From Punica granatum (lineage: Eukaryota; Streptophyta; Magnoliopsida; Myrtales; Lythraceae), in contig NC_045132.1 of NCBI RefSeq assembly GCF_007655135.1, forward strand, positions 7,006,001 to 7,070,000: 64,000 nt of DNA, given 5' to 3'. Below, piece by piece: positions 22,961 to 34,175 of this stretch. The notes under the pieces are model-generated. The model saw only the letters and a program-made list of their open reading frames with translations. It ran no database searches and had not been told where the DNA came from. Every line of letters starts with the position of its first letter. Within the stretch, counting starts at the first letter, position 1. The position numbers and the translations under genes were made by a program.

Positions 22961-24800
22961 TTCACGAACACACAAGGATCTGAAGTGGTCCGTTTGTAGC
23001 CATGGCTCAACATGAAGGAGTCAAACTTTTTGTATCACTGTCGAAGTGTTTGCTTAAGTCTATACAAACTCTTCCTCAGCTTGCACACCAAATGCTCATT
23101 ACCTTTAACTCAGAATCCTTCAGGCTGCTCCATATATATTTCTTCATCCAAGTCATCATGCATGAAAGTTGTTTTAAAATCGAGATGCTCGATCTTCAAA
23201 TTCAGATTAGCTGCCAATGCGAGAACCACTCAGATAGATGACATCTTGACCATGGACGAGAAGATCTTATCGAAGTCAAATCATTTCTTTTGGTTGAAGC
23301 CTTTCACTACTAGCCGAGCTTTATATCGAGGCCATGAGTTCTCTGTCTTCAACTTGTAAACTCATTTGTTCTTCAATGCTCTCTTACCTTGTAGTAGTTT
23401 CACTAAGTCATACGTGTGATTCTCAGACAAGGAGTTTATCTCATCATTCATCGTCTTCAACCGGTGCTCCTTGTGTTCATGTGCCATAGCTTCCTCATAG
23501 CACTCAGGTTCTCCCCCGTCAGTCGGTCACACATACTCATGAGGCGGATATCTTGTAGAGGGTTGCCTTACTCTAGTAGATCTTTTGGGTAGATTATTTG
23601 TAGGCTCTAACTATAACTACGAGCTTGTATCATCATCAATCACATCATCATCTACATGGGGAATCTCACCCCCTATCATGGTTTCTTCATACTCACCAGG
23701 TACCTCTTCTACTCGATATTCTACATCAACCGGTATTGGAATAGAGATCTCGTGATGACTGCTTACTCTGGCCTTCTCTAACTTCTGCAAATCCTCGATT
23801 GTCCGGTCCTCAAAGAATACAACATCCTTGTTCCTGATGATCTTCCTGCTATCAAGGTCGCAAAACCTATACCCAAACTCTTTATTCGCATAACCCAAGA
23901 AGATGCATTGTTTTGCCCTAGCATCAAGTTTCGATCTTTCATCTCGAGGAATGTGAACAAATGCCCTACACCCAAAGACTCTAAGATGCTTGTACGAGAC
24001 TTCCTTGTTGAGGTACATCTCCATCAAGTGCAACTGACGGTATAAGATTAATAAGATCAACCGCTGTCCTCGCTGCCTCACCCTGGAAAGACTCAGACAA
24101 TTCGCTTGAGAAAGCATACAACGAATTCTCTCAACAATGGTGTGGTTCATCCTCTCTGCAAGCCCATTCTGTTGTGGTGTCTTCGATACCGTCTTCTCAA
24201 GTTTGATCTCGTGAGTCCCGCAATAGTTCTCGAAAGGATCCTGTACTCACTACCATTATCAGTTCTGACACATTTCAGCTTCATGTTCGTTTCTCTTTTC
24301 CACTGCTACATAAAAGTTCTTGAAAATCTCAGTCACATGATCTTTAGTTCTCATAAGAAAAGTCTAAACCTTCCTGAAGTGATCATCTATAAAGATCACA
24401 AAATAGAGAGCACCACCAAGAAATCTATCCTACATGTAACAAACATCAGTATGCACAAAATCAAGTATATGATGGCATCTAGAGGGACGAATTCTAACAA
24501 AAGAAACTCTCATCTGCTTACCAGCTAAACAATGATCACAAGTTCTCAAGTACATACCTTTGACGGGCAAAGACTACTTTCTAGCGAGAACGTAAATACA
24601 TTTATCGCTGATATGCCCAAGTCTCATGTGCCATAGCTCGATAGGATAATCTTCTGCAACATTAACCTGACTGGAGTTGTGCTTAGCACGCAGCCTATAG
24701 AGAGTATCGGTCTTTTGACCCCGTGCCACAATCAATGAACCCTTGGAGAGCTTCTATCTCCCACTGCTAAATTTATTACTGTAGCCTTCATCATCAAGCT
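22961..24800 (-). pseudogene. Copia integrase and N-terminal RT, broken
   Basis: The integrase core is seen around 24160-24270 on the - strand as RTDNGSEY followed by KTVSKTPQQNG, holding the second catalytic Asp. Downstream of it, the 23617-24150 frame has the C-terminal motifs HLRVFGCRAFVHIP, KCIFLGY-like (QCIFLGYANKEFGYR) and DVVFFED. The N-terminal RT zone (22960-23600) keeps only patches of similarity among stops. Integrase would insert the cDNA into the host chromosome. This copy is non-functional. Confidence 0.82.
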
Positions 24801-25020
24801 AACCCGTCGAGATTAGGTTAAGGCGAATTTCTAGAACATGCCTCAGTTTCTTCAGAAGCAACTTGCAGCCAAGGTCGGTCTGTAGACAAACATCACCAAT
24901 ACCGACAATTTTGCATGACTGTCCATTTCACATTCTCACATAGCCATAGTCTCCGGTCATGTAAAATGAAAAGAAATCCCGATGAGGAGTGACATGAAAC
25001 GAGGCACCTGTATCTACAAC

Positions 25021-25842
25021 TCAGGTAGAGTCCTGACACGTGAGATTCACATAGATTTCATCACAAACAATGTAGGTCTTTCCATCAGATGTCACTGTTG
25101 CAGTGTCGTCTTCCTTCTTACTCTCACAATTGCAATTCTGATTCCTCTTCAGAGCTCTATACTCCCTTTTGTAGTGTCCCGCTTTTCCATAGTGATAGCA
25201 AGTGACCCATTTCCTCATCTTTGACTTTGATCTACCCCTCGATTTGTCACGTGAGTTACCATGCTTGGAAGATGAATTTCTGCTTTGGCTTCTCCCCTGT
25301 TGTTCAGTATCCAAAGCTTCAGAATGAATGGAAATCCCAGAGTCTTTTCTTCTAGTCTCCTCATTAAATAAACTGTCTATCACCGTAGCTAATGATAACT
25401 TCCCATCTGGTGCAGAATTGCTCAATACAACCACAAGTATGTCCCAATTATCTAGTAGAGTCCCTAAAAGTAAACAAGCTTACAACTCATCGGATAGTAT
25501 TATCTTCAAGTTCGTCAACTGGTTAACAATATCCTGGAAATTACTCACGTGCACAACCATATCACCTCTATCCTGGTAATAAAGATGAACAAGCTTCTTC
25601 ACAAGAAAGGACTTATTTTGCGGTGTCTTCCTCGCGTAGAGATTCGCTAACTTATCCCACAAAGCTTTTGCATTTGTCTCCTGAGCAACATGATGATAAA
25701 TACTATTGTTTATCCACTGCCAAATTAAACCAATAGTCTTCCAATTTACGCGTTCCCAAGCCTTGTCATCCTTATATTTTGGTTTCGCCGAATCCCCTTC
25801 AATGGGATTGTACAAGTCCCTGCAAAATAGAAGATCCTCCAT
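25021..25842 (-). pseudogene. Copia gag with a degenerate zinc knuckle
   Basis: The 5' segment (25480-25842) is a copia-type Gag, containing WERVNWKTIGLIWQWI-like and ALWDKL motifs. The 3' segment (25021-25434, same frame, separated by stops) is Ser/Arg-rich and holds the knuckle CYHYGKAGHYKREY. The canonical CX2CX4HX4C has lost its second and third Cys (one is now Tyr in CYHY, the other Tyr in REY). TGY-to-TAY transitions explain both. Gag normally packages the element RNA. Confidence 0.85.
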
Positions 25843-25951
25843 CTGAGACTTCCATGCATATAGAATAGTTGGTTATATTCAACTTGAACATAGATCCCCG
25901 TAGACTCCTCCATCTCGAAAACACTGAAAAACTCAAACTTCTCTGACTCGA

Positions 25952-25964
25952 GACTTTGATACCA
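25952..25964 (-). promoter_or_regulatory. Primer-binding site of the copia element
   Basis: TGGTATCAAAGTC on the - strand, 2 nt inside the 5' LTR. It is complementary to the 3' end of initiator tRNA-Met with decay in its distal part. Confidence 0.85.
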
Positions 25965-25966
25965 CT

Positions 25967-26615
25967 TGTTGGGAAGGGTGTGCTCAGCTAAACAAAAATG
26001 CCGCGATTAATCTTCCTCATCTACTAGTGTAATTGAGATAGGAACCAATCAAATTAACCAACAAGCAATAAAGAAAAAGAAAATCAAGAATTTTACTTGG
26101 AAAACCCCGATGTAGGGAGAAATCACGGGACTAATTTCGAATAAACGATCCACTATTAATGAAGATTACACAATGTATTTCATCAAGGGTAAACCCTTGG
26201 ATCACTAGCTCAAGATATACACTCTCTTGGATCACCCAAACACTGAAATTCGTCACCCACAATGAGTGAATTACAAAATCAGCTGAAAACAACACCTACA
26301 GAGCTCAAACAGAAATTCTGACCGTTCAGAACTTAGCTCCACGCGTTTTGAAGCCGTTGCCAAAATTTCGTCCTGATTGGAGTTCGTTTGACATCCCGAT
26401 CGAGGGTTGATCTATAGCTGGTCGGACTGGAAATTGCTCTGTTTCTTCTCTATTATGTGCTGCTTTCTGCTGTTCTGAGCTGCTGGTTGGCTGCTCCCTT
26501 GCCGCCTCTGTTTGTGTTGAAAATTGACCCTCACAAAGGTAGAGCCCATTAAAACCCGATAAAATCCGAATATAATTTGAGTCCAATTCCCTTCAAATTT
26601 AAGGAATATCTAACA
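25967..26615 (-). repeat. 5' LTR of the copia element
   Basis: 649 bp, pairing with 21280-21940. It precedes the primer-binding site on the - strand, so it is the transcription-promoting LTR. Confidence 0.92.
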
Positions 26616-26620
26616 TTTTC

Positions 26621-27200
26621 TTCACTACCGATTATTTAAAAAAAAAAAAAGGGAGTAACTGACACCCACTAATCCAATTGTCTCCAACGTGGTAATCAGG
26701 CAACTATATTGACTCAGTTCACTGCCAATATCGTGGATTGAGTTCATGTAATTGAGTGAATGAAATTACTGCACGATCAGACGCTTGCACTTTATCTCTC
26801 CAAAAAACACACGTAATATCTATACAAATATATAAAGTTAGAGATGAGCTTTCCGTCTCACTGTCATCTTCCCGAAATAACTTTAATACATATGTTTCAA
26901 TTTTTACAAGCCACTAGATTAAAACAATATTGTAAATTCAGCAATACTGGTCTTGGGGTGAATACCATCGAAATCTGTTTACTTTTTAGTATGACATATC
27001 GGGTTGAATTGATCTCCAAAGTTCTTTTCAGAAATAAGTTGTCCATCGATATCAACATTCTTTAGTGATGAACAGAAATGTCTTCTCACAAAAGATATGA
27101 TCCTTGTCATCATTGCCAATAATATAATATCACATCACTTACTATTTGAAGTAATGTAAATATTCTCATTGATCATAATCATCATTATAGTATTAAAAAG
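26621..27200. other. Intergenic, nothing recognised
   Basis: AT-rich sequence. The frame 26844-27065 has no known domain. Confidence 0.4.
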
Positions 27201-27320
27201 GATTTAGCGTAGTGGCATACACGCTCACCTAATAATCAAAAGATTTTAGTTTCGATAATCAGATGAGACTACTAGTACCCTTTATTAGATATTTAGGATT
27301 TTTATTTCATTGTATAAAGT
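27201..27320 (+). repeat. tRNA-derived SINE, family A (+ strand)
   Basis: The head is GCGTAGTGGCATACACGCTC and CACCTAATAATCAAAAG, with B box AGTTTCGATAATC. The body TGAGACTACTAGTACCC and TTATTAGATATTTAGGAT matches the 5.7-kb copy. Confidence 0.7.
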
Positions 27321-27797
27321 CAAAAATGACCAAGGGTGTGGGTGGCAGTTGCCTTTTAAAATGTTGACGTTATACGAAAAATCATAAAAAAAAAAAAATT
27401 TCTATCATGTGAAATTACTTATATGTTTCCCATAACTCGGCAAAATTACATTCCTTTAGGACTCGTCCCCTTGACCAAATTCCTATGTCCGTATAAGGCC
27501 TTGGGCCTCCAGGGTAACTGGAAAAAAAAAATCACCATTATAATACAACTATTGATATTGTTCACGAATTTGAAAGCAAATCATTTATTGAATAATACGA
27601 CGAGGCACAAGCCCGATCACACGTCAAAATGGACTTTCTTATAAAGCGAGGAATTTCTAATGACGGTTCAACTTGTTCTCAGCTTGGCCAATTAAATACA
27701 TAGCTTTACCGAGGATCACTACAGGTGAGATGTTTGGAAAATAATGTAATATAAATGGCTCAATATATATATATTTTTTTCGATCTACACCACCACC

Positions 27798-27940
27798 TGA
27801 TATTCAGAATTTTACGATCCCTGATTAATTCAAATTCAAGCAGGATTGGCCTGCTAAAGGATAAAAATCTTTTAATTATGAATTTTCTTCATTCACTTTT
27901 ACATTATTCGAATTTGAAATCTTAATTAATGGAACTAGGC
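27798..27940 (-). repeat. tRNA-derived SINE, family B (- strand, decayed)
   Basis: On the - strand it has B-box-like AAATTCGAATAAT, then GAAGAAAATTCATAATTAAAAG, a CCTTTAGCAGGCCAATCC block and the tail TCTGAATATCAGG. The order matches the family. Confidence 0.5.
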
Positions 27941-28784
27941 ATCGAGTTACCTAAATCAGGGCACAACATTGATGGCTCATTAAAAATTTACACCACGATA
28001 TATGGAGTTCAATGAAGAAATTTCCTAATAAATTAAAGTGGTTTGTTAGGATATATACGTATCCTTTAAAACCATAAAGATGATCAATTAATATGGTGTG
28101 GTGTCTCTTGTGATCGATCGTGAACTAATCGGGCGGCCGTGGTGGGAATAATCATTACAACTCCATTATAGAAGGAGTAAAGAGGAGGAAGAAATTGGCC
28201 CAAAAGCTTTAAACAAATCAAAAGTTGGGGGAAAAAATTGGAAGATCACTTAAGAATCTCTCTCAATTTAATATAAAGGATATAAAGTGGCTTTTTTTCT
28301 GATTTAATGACTACAGTTAAAGAGAAAAAAGTAAAAGTAGACACATATTAATTAAGGGTGAAATTATTATCCCATGATTCCTCCGATTTGGCTTGTCCTA
28401 AATTGGTGGGATATTCACTAGAAAATTCACAATTGGAGACAAAAAGCATTTCATTTCATTTTCAATTGTGCTAATTTTTTTGAGAAGTGGGGGGAACCGA
28501 CTACGATTAATGCCATCATTTCATCATAATTATTATGACTTTAGCATCTGAACCTTCTATCATGATGATGATTCTTTGGGAGAACAAGATTGGATCGTAC
28601 CCTTGTCTTGTGGCTTTGAGCCACGTGAAGTTGTTGATTTTTAAGCAACGTAATAAGCTTTCGCGTGATTTCAAATCAAATGTTTTATTGGAGCTCCCAC
28701 GCGATATCAACGTTGCGATTTTCCTATAACTTTTCAGGGGAGAATGTCTGTGACTCATAGTCCGAGGGATATATTCGTATAACC
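27941..28784. other. Intergenic, nothing recognised
   Basis: The overlapping 64- and 80-codon frames at 28516-28758 on opposite strands have no domain. No other feature is seen. Confidence 0.4.
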
Positions 28785-29577
28785 ATGGTTGTTAGAATCG
28801 CGATTCGAATCGTAGAATCTTATGATTCTACGATTCAAGGGGTAGTTACCGATTCCGATTTCATGGCATGAATCGGGAAGGTAGAATCGTGACTGAATCA
28901 CGATTCGAATCGCAAAATCATAGAATCAGACCGATTCTACGATTCTAGTTTCAACCCAAAGTCATATGCCCCCTCCTCCCCCCCTTCATCTCTCACATTG
29001 TGCAACAGTATTGCTCATTGGTTCTCTTATTTTATGAAAAGTTTGAAACTTCTCTCCTGACTGTAAGTGATAGGGACTTGGAAAGTTTCTGGAACTATTT
29101 CAAATTGAGTTCCGACCAATTCTTGATTGTCGTATGGTTTGAGATGAGTTAGGCTGAAATTTTTCGACTTTGTTAGGTGCAAAGATGATTCCAAGAAGGA
29201 ATAGACCAAGAAGAAGTTAGAGAGAAAAAACAACTTCACCTATAGGATTCGTGACCATGGTATTATATCAATTTTCATTTGAGGTTTATCACCGAAAAAA
29301 TATAATAATTTTCATTTGATATTGTTATAGTAGGAGCGCTCTCTTGTGAAGACTAAGCACCATTTGATTTTGACGAACGAAATAAGAAGCAACAAGATTT
29401 ATTATTTGATGTTTACTTCTACTATTTCTAACATGAGATTTGATGTGTGTGTATATATATATATATATTGTTTTTTTAATTATAGGTAGAATCTTACGAT
29501 TCACGATTCGATTCTACGATTCACGATTCCACGACCCTAGACCGATTCTAGGTAGAATCGCGATTCTGACAACCTTG
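28785..29577. mobile_element. Mutator-like non-autonomous element with GATTC-rich ends
   Basis: The left end reads GGTTGTTAGAATCGCGATTC and the complement of the right end reads GGTTGTCAGAATCGCGATTC. The element is flanked by CGTATAACCAT on both sides (28776-28786 and 29578-29588), a 9-11 bp duplication of the size made by Mutator-like transposases. The terminal 90-170 bp on each side consist of repeated CGATTCTACGATTC-type motifs in both orientations. The middle (about 28960-29480) is unrelated single-copy-looking DNA with no open gene and may be captured sequence. Confidence 0.8.
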
Positions 29578-29773
29578 CGTATAACCATATGGTCCTATTA
29601 TGCACAAGCCTATGTTAATTGGAGAAATTGGTTGTGTTCAATGACTGACAGTTAAGAAATACGGAATCATTGTCGCAAAAGTTTAGCAAATATGGCCAAA
29701 ACGGAAAAGATGACTATTTATGATTAGGAGTGAATGATTAAAAAACAACAACCGAGTTCTTGTACATACATAG

Positions 29774-30206
29774 TGTAAGGACCACGAAATTCGGATACAA
29801 ATCACGAGTAATTCACGTGTGTTTTGTCAATGAGGGGCGGTGCCCGATTTTCCTCTCCGATACTCAAGTTAGTATGAGCGGTGAATACTGCGAAAAACAG
29901 TGAGTTATTAATCAACTTTAGAAATATGTAAAGTGCATGTATTTATAGAGGGTTTAGAGATGGATTACGTTATCACTATGACGAGATATTCGATATATTT
30001 TTATATCTCGTACCTCAATATATTAGGAAGTGTATCCCATAGTTTTGAAAAATTATATCATAACTCATACTGACAGGTCCTCACGAGTGGAACTCGCTAG
30101 GAGGGCAGGACATGTCTCTTGAATGACTGGATTGGGTCACGTTGGGTCTCGCCCAGGTCGCTGAGCTGCATCGGGTCGAAGCCCGAAATCCTATCCCCAA
30201 CGCACA
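29774..30206 (-). repeat. Solo-LTR-like segment (- strand)
   Basis: On the - strand the segment starts TGTGCGTTGGGGAT and ends GGTCCTTACA. It holds a TATA-like CTCTATAAATACATGC near 29950, then ACTTGAGTATCGGAGAGG and GGGCACCGCCCCTCATTGAC, a pattern I associate with plant LTR leader regions. There is no second copy in the window, no coding region, and I could not find a matching target duplication. Confidence 0.4.
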
Positions 30207-30210
30207 CAAA

Positions 30211-30235
30211 TATATATATATATATATATATATAT
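30211..30235. repeat. (TA)n microsatellite
   Basis: Twelve TA units next to the LTR-like segment. A similar (AT)n tract lies at about 30739-30762. Confidence 0.85.
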
Positions 30236-30728
30236 CCTACATCTAAGAGTATAGTATCACTCTTTTTCCTTTGGGCGCTAACGAGAGTTAAGATATTAGC
30301 AGGAAAATGGGCAAATGAGAAATAGAACAGTATTAAAATCTATTGACGAGAATCAAATCCAAAATTCTTTTTGTTATAGGTCAAGGGCGAGTAAGATGCA
30401 CCCCAACCCTATCCCTCATAATATTCTCACTCATTGACATAGTAAAACTAGGATAATAACTATGAGGTCGCCGGTTCTAATCCTTGCACACTTTCTTTGT
30501 TTTTTTTTTTTGGTGAAAGCACACTTATCTTTGAGTGAGGCTATTCACGCGCGTTTGCATATGGGCTTACTAATTGGATATCCATGCTTTGTGGGATGTT
30601 CACGGGTTAAAGGGAAAACAAACTCTCTCGATATAAGAAAAAGAATAGGGATAACAAGCAATAATAGGTGTGAAAATTAATCACTTAATTAAAACAAAGT
30701 TAATAAGAAAGAAGATGGAGCACGAACA

Positions 30729-30762
<34 letters not shown>

Positions 30763-30781
30763 TTCGGCATGAATTCTATTG

Positions 30782-30950
30782 TTGGGAAATTCAATTGGGT
30801 CCCGACTAATCTAGTTAAATCAGATCAGCCTACTAGAGGGTAAGCTCTCCCGGCATAGATTTTATGCATTCACAAGAACTCGAATTCGAGACCTTGTTTA
30901 AGCGATATAAGTGTCAAACCGCTTGAACCAAATCACGTTGGTCAACAATA
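30782..30950 (-). repeat. tRNA-derived SINE, family B (- strand)
   Basis: On the - strand the head is GATTTGGTTCAAGCGGTTTG. CTTAAACAAGGTCTCGAATTC (decayed B box) follows, then AAAATCTATGCCGGGAGAGC, CCTCTAGTAGGCTGATC and ACTAGATTAGTCGGGACCC. Confidence 0.65.
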
Positions 30951-31760
30951 TATATATTGATGCATAGTTTACCTGCAATCCTAGTGAATTTCTGACTAGG
31001 GGGTTTCGAATTGCTAATCATTGATTAGTATCTTGACTATCGTGTGGGGAGAATTGGAAGGTAAACTAGTTTGTCACACTAATTGAAGGGCGAAGCCGAC
31101 GTATCAAATATAGATATATAGATGAAAAGAATTCAGGTCGTGTTGGGCCAAGATCAGAACTCAAATAGCATCCCATTCCGAAATTTCGGTTTTTGTTCAT
31201 CTCATTTTTTTCTCTTTCTGCACAGCTGATTATATCATGCAATGTAGATATTGAATTTTATTAATTATATAAAACGATGTCGATGTATGATGCAAGTGAC
31301 AACTTATGTTCAGTATTAACACATTTTCATATGGTGCAAGGGTCCAAAATTCTCTCCACGAAGCACCTTGAAGTCAAGACCAAATCAATGACAAGGAAAA
31401 AAATAAAAATTAGTCTGAGCCAATAAGTAAAGAGTATCGTGATATCACCCGCAAAAATAAATATTTATCATGTAAAATAACTTTTTTTAAGGGAAAAAAA
31501 AAGGAAAGTGATAAGGGACAGTGTCCAAAACCGTCGTGCTGTTCATTAACATCAAGGTTTGTCTCTCACTAGGTTAAAAAACTGTACATTGATAGAACCA
31601 TCACCATGCTACCCATTAATTTCTTCCATATGACCCAAGAAAAGAAAAAAGAGAAAAATGAAATGAAATGACACTTCCGATTTGGAAATTTAGAAGACTT
31701 CTTTTTTTTTTCTCTAATAATTCTAAATCGTGAACAGTTATTCAAAGACCTTTCGCCGTC
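30951..31760. other. Intergenic, downstream of the DUF4408 gene
   Basis: No gene or clear repeat. The last 100-200 bp presumably hold the 3' UTR of the - strand gene. Confidence 0.4.
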
Positions 31761-32543
31761 TCATAATCGGTGGCTATGAAGAACAATCGCCACCGACTCC
31801 TCCCGCCGGAACTTCAACTCCTTCGCAATGAAGCCTTCGATCTTCCTCTGGAACTCCTCGCTGCTCAGTTCGTCCTCCGGCTCGATAATCTCCTGCAATT
31901 CCCCGCCGGAGATTGGCCCCAGTCGGCACTTCTCTGTCTCCGACCGCCGTAGTGCCTTGGCCCCCTCCTCCCCCGGCCACTTCCTTCTCTTGGAAAACTT
32001 CCCCGACCGCGTCCTCCTGAAATACGCTTTCGGATGCTCCATTTCTTCCGAGTCATAGTCGGAGTTTGCGAAATCACTCTCGTGCTCTACACACGCCGCC
32101 GGAGCGAGAGCGTTGGCTTCGCTGACGATCACCTCCTTGTCCTGGTACACCACCTCCTCCTCCCCGTCGTCGTCCAATGTGAGTCGCGACCGCGGCCCGT
32201 TCTCGTTCAGTTTGACGATCTCGTCGTAGAACCCGTCAACCGCGGCGTTCGAGTTATGAGCGAATAACCGGCCGGACTTGGCCACCACGGCGATGATGAT
32301 GGCGTTGCTGAGTACGAAAACGACCACCGGCCTCGAAGCGAAGGTCAAGGCTGACCGGAAGTAATGGAAGGAAATGCGTAGGGCGAGAGGCAGCCGAGCG
32401 TATATCCAGAGGATAAGGAGCAGAGCGAGGAAGAGTTCGAGGGCGCGGAATACGTTTGCGACGATCCTCCAGTGGTTGAGCCTGATCGGCGTGGCGGCCG
32501 GTTTCTCGGTCGGGGAGGTGTCGAAGCCCGGGGTGGTTTCCAT
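31761..32543 (-). CDS. DUF4408/DUF761 membrane-associated protein
   Basis: A single exon of 260 codons. Residues about 25-95 form the DUF4408 region: NHWRIVANVFRALELFLALL and RPVVVFVLSNAIIIAVVAKSG make two hydrophobic, probably membrane-spanning helices. The middle (about 110-215) is acidic then basic and low in complexity, including a KRRKWPGEEG stretch. Residues about 228-252 (SSEEFQRKIEGFIAKELKF) match the C-terminal DUF761 motif. Proteins of this architecture are common in land plants, have no established biochemical activity and are often stress-responsive. The GC-rich frame contrasts with the AT-rich surroundings, as expected of a real exon. The ATG lies just after a GC-rich leader and a TATA box about 135 bp upstream. 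No intron or frameshift is seen. Confidence 0.9.
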   Translation of the reverse strand: METTPGFDTSPTEKPAATPIRLNHWRIVANVFRALELFLALLLILWIYARLPLALRISFHYFRSALTFASRPVVVFVLSNAIIIAVVAKSGRLFAHNSNAAVDGFYDEIVKLNENGPRSRLTLDDDGEEEVVYQDKEVIVSEANALAPAACVEHESDFANSDYDSEEMEHPKAYFRRTRSGKFSKRRKWPGEEGAKALRRSETEKCRLGPISGGELQEIIEPEDELSSEEFQRKIEGFIAKELKFRREESVAIVLHSHRL

Positions 32544-32676
32544 GGCGGATGGTGGAACGGACGAGGGAAAATTTTGAAAGGAAATCTTTGATATGGTTTT
32601 CGGATTTGGAGTGTGGCCTTTGGAGTGTTAAAGAACTGAAGGGAGGACTGAACTGCCTGCGCGCAGAGATCTTTGC

Positions 32677-32684
32677 CTTTTATG
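32677..32684 (-). promoter_or_regulatory. Probable TATA box of the DUF4408 gene
   Basis: On the - strand CCCATAAAAGG lies about 135 bp upstream of the ATG. That spacing gives a leader of roughly 100 nt. Confidence 0.5.
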
Positions 32685-32699
32685 GGCGCATCGAAAAAC

Positions 32700-33065
32700 A
32701 TTAATTAATCAATTATTGAATTTTTTTAACTTTTCTTCTTTATTATTATTATTTTTTTGTGGTGAACGTGGAGCCGAAGAACAAATTTTTATTTTTTTTA
32801 AAGAAAAGAACACAAGACCACATGTACAGTGTTATTTGTCTGGACATACGTGCCGTGCCAAATTGGGGCATTAGATGCGTGAAACCCGAATACCCCTTGA
32901 TACATGCTCAAAAACTTATTGACCTGTCTCAACAGTCCCATGTACTTTATCGGGGTCCGTCTCGGGACCCTGATTATGGTAATAAATTTTATTGAGGATA
33001 TATCTCCACTATAATTTTCAATACTATTTTTTTTTCAGTTACAAGGGAGGCTCATGAACTTAGTA
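32700..33065. other. Intergenic upstream region
   Basis: Distal promoter side of the - strand gene. The 78-codon frame at 32759-32995 has no domain. Confidence 0.4.
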
Positions 33066-33182
33066 CATTGAAATAGAAATCATAAATATTTAATAAATGG
33101 GCACAGATAGTCTCATTGGGTATCAAATTTGAGATTTCTTTGTTACCAAACGAGAGGTGCACCACTCTGCTATTCCTTATCT
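33066..33182 (-). repeat. tRNA-derived SINE, family A (- strand)
   Basis: On the - strand it reads TAGCAGAGTGGTGCACCTC (A-box head), TTTGGTAACAAAGAAATCTC, a decayed B box AAATTTGATACCC, AATGAGACTATCTGTGCCC and TTATTAAATATTTATGA. The order matches the copies at 5.7 and 27.2 kb. Confidence 0.7.
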
Positions 33183-33904
33183 GATAATTTTCAATACTAT
33201 TTATCAATATTCTATAGATCTCTCGATATATTCTGTTAATATCGCCATAGAATATTTTGTTGTATATTTGGCAAGTAAATATATCTATTATTAACAACTA
33301 AATATTTCGGACTATGATATTAAGGTGGAAACACCCCTTCCATCTCCCCACATTCTATATAAACCCGTTAGGTTCGACTAGACTCACAAATTCAGTTCTC
33401 TCTACTTTTTCTCTTTGGGTGTGTTTATTAGCATTGTTGTTGTAATTTCGGTAGAAAAGCTTAGCAAAGAAACAGTGACAAGGGAGGGAGAGGAAAAGCA
33501 AAAGAGTTACATGTCCTCTATCAGATGCCCCGCCTATTTGACTCCTTAATCGATCCCCAAGCATGCGCACTTCATGGATTGCACCAAACTTTGATAGGAA
33601 AATTTAGATTGAATGCTAAAAGTAAATCATTCATAAATAAATAAATAAGGAAGTAAATAAAGATTCATCATAATCTGAAATAGGGAATGCTTAACTTTTT
33701 ATACAAATGACCCTTAACTTTGCTTTAGATGAATTTTATCCCACTTTACTTTACGCTGCGATCGGTTCAGTTTATTATTGTTTTTTCGTTGTTGAAGTTG
33801 TTGGGGTAGCATAAAAGGAGCTCAAAGGAAAGGGGAAGTTCACTCGGAAAGTTAAGAGAATCTTTTTTATATACAAGAAGTTTTTCTCAATAAGCATCAC
33901 TTAG
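33183..33904. other. Intergenic; isolated promoter-like motif
   Basis: TCTATATAAACC near 33353 on the + strand is followed by a pyrimidine-rich leader-like stretch (33385-33420). No gene follows. It may be a decayed LTR or an untranslated leader. Confidence 0.3.
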
Positions 33905-34070
33905 TACACGAAAGTCTAATAGGTTCTGACTAAGGTTCGAGTCAGGTCGAGCTGCTAAGGAGTCAAGTTCTCTCAGTCGTGGATTTTCTCAATCCACAAT
34001 ACTTGTATATGAGATATTAGCTAAGAGAAATATGTATCGAATCATCTAACTCATTCCATATTTTTAAAAA
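33905..34070 (-). repeat. tRNA-derived SINE, family B (- strand)
   Basis: The + strand shows CGAAAGTCTAATAGGTTCTGAC, GAGTCAGGTCGAGCTGCTAAGG, AAGTTCTCTCAGTCGTGGATT and TTCTCAATCCACAATACTTG, the reverse-oriented family body. A further fragment (tail and middle only) lies at 34108-34175. Confidence 0.6.
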
Positions 34071-34175
34071 TAATTTATTATATAAAAAACTTTTTTCACG
34101 TATTATGATATCAGAAAGTCCAATAATAATTCAATTCAAGTCGGGTTAACCATTAAAGAATAAAAACCTCTTTAA

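Larger units (their letters stand above)
21280..26615 (-). mobile_element. Complete but decayed Ty1/copia LTR retrotransposon (Tork/TNT1-like)
   Basis: The element is 5.34 kb on the - strand. LTRs at 21280-21940 (3') and 25967-26615 (5') begin TGTTGGG and end with an ACA terminus. A perfect 5-bp duplication TTTTC flanks it (21275-21279 and 26616-26620). The 5' LTR is followed by TGGTATCAAAGTC, an initiator tRNA-Met-type primer site (25952-25964). A purine tract (GGGAGGGGAAG) abuts the 3' LTR at 21941-21955. Domain order gag, integrase, RT, RNase H is copia-type. Stops and frameshifts break the polyprotein, and the LTRs differ at many sites (roughly a tenth by eye), so the insertion is old. 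Confidence 0.92.

Noticed and set aside
33353..33560. Promoter with TATATAAA and a pyrimidine-rich leader
   Set aside because: No coding sequence or RNA structure follows, so it is not called as a gene start.
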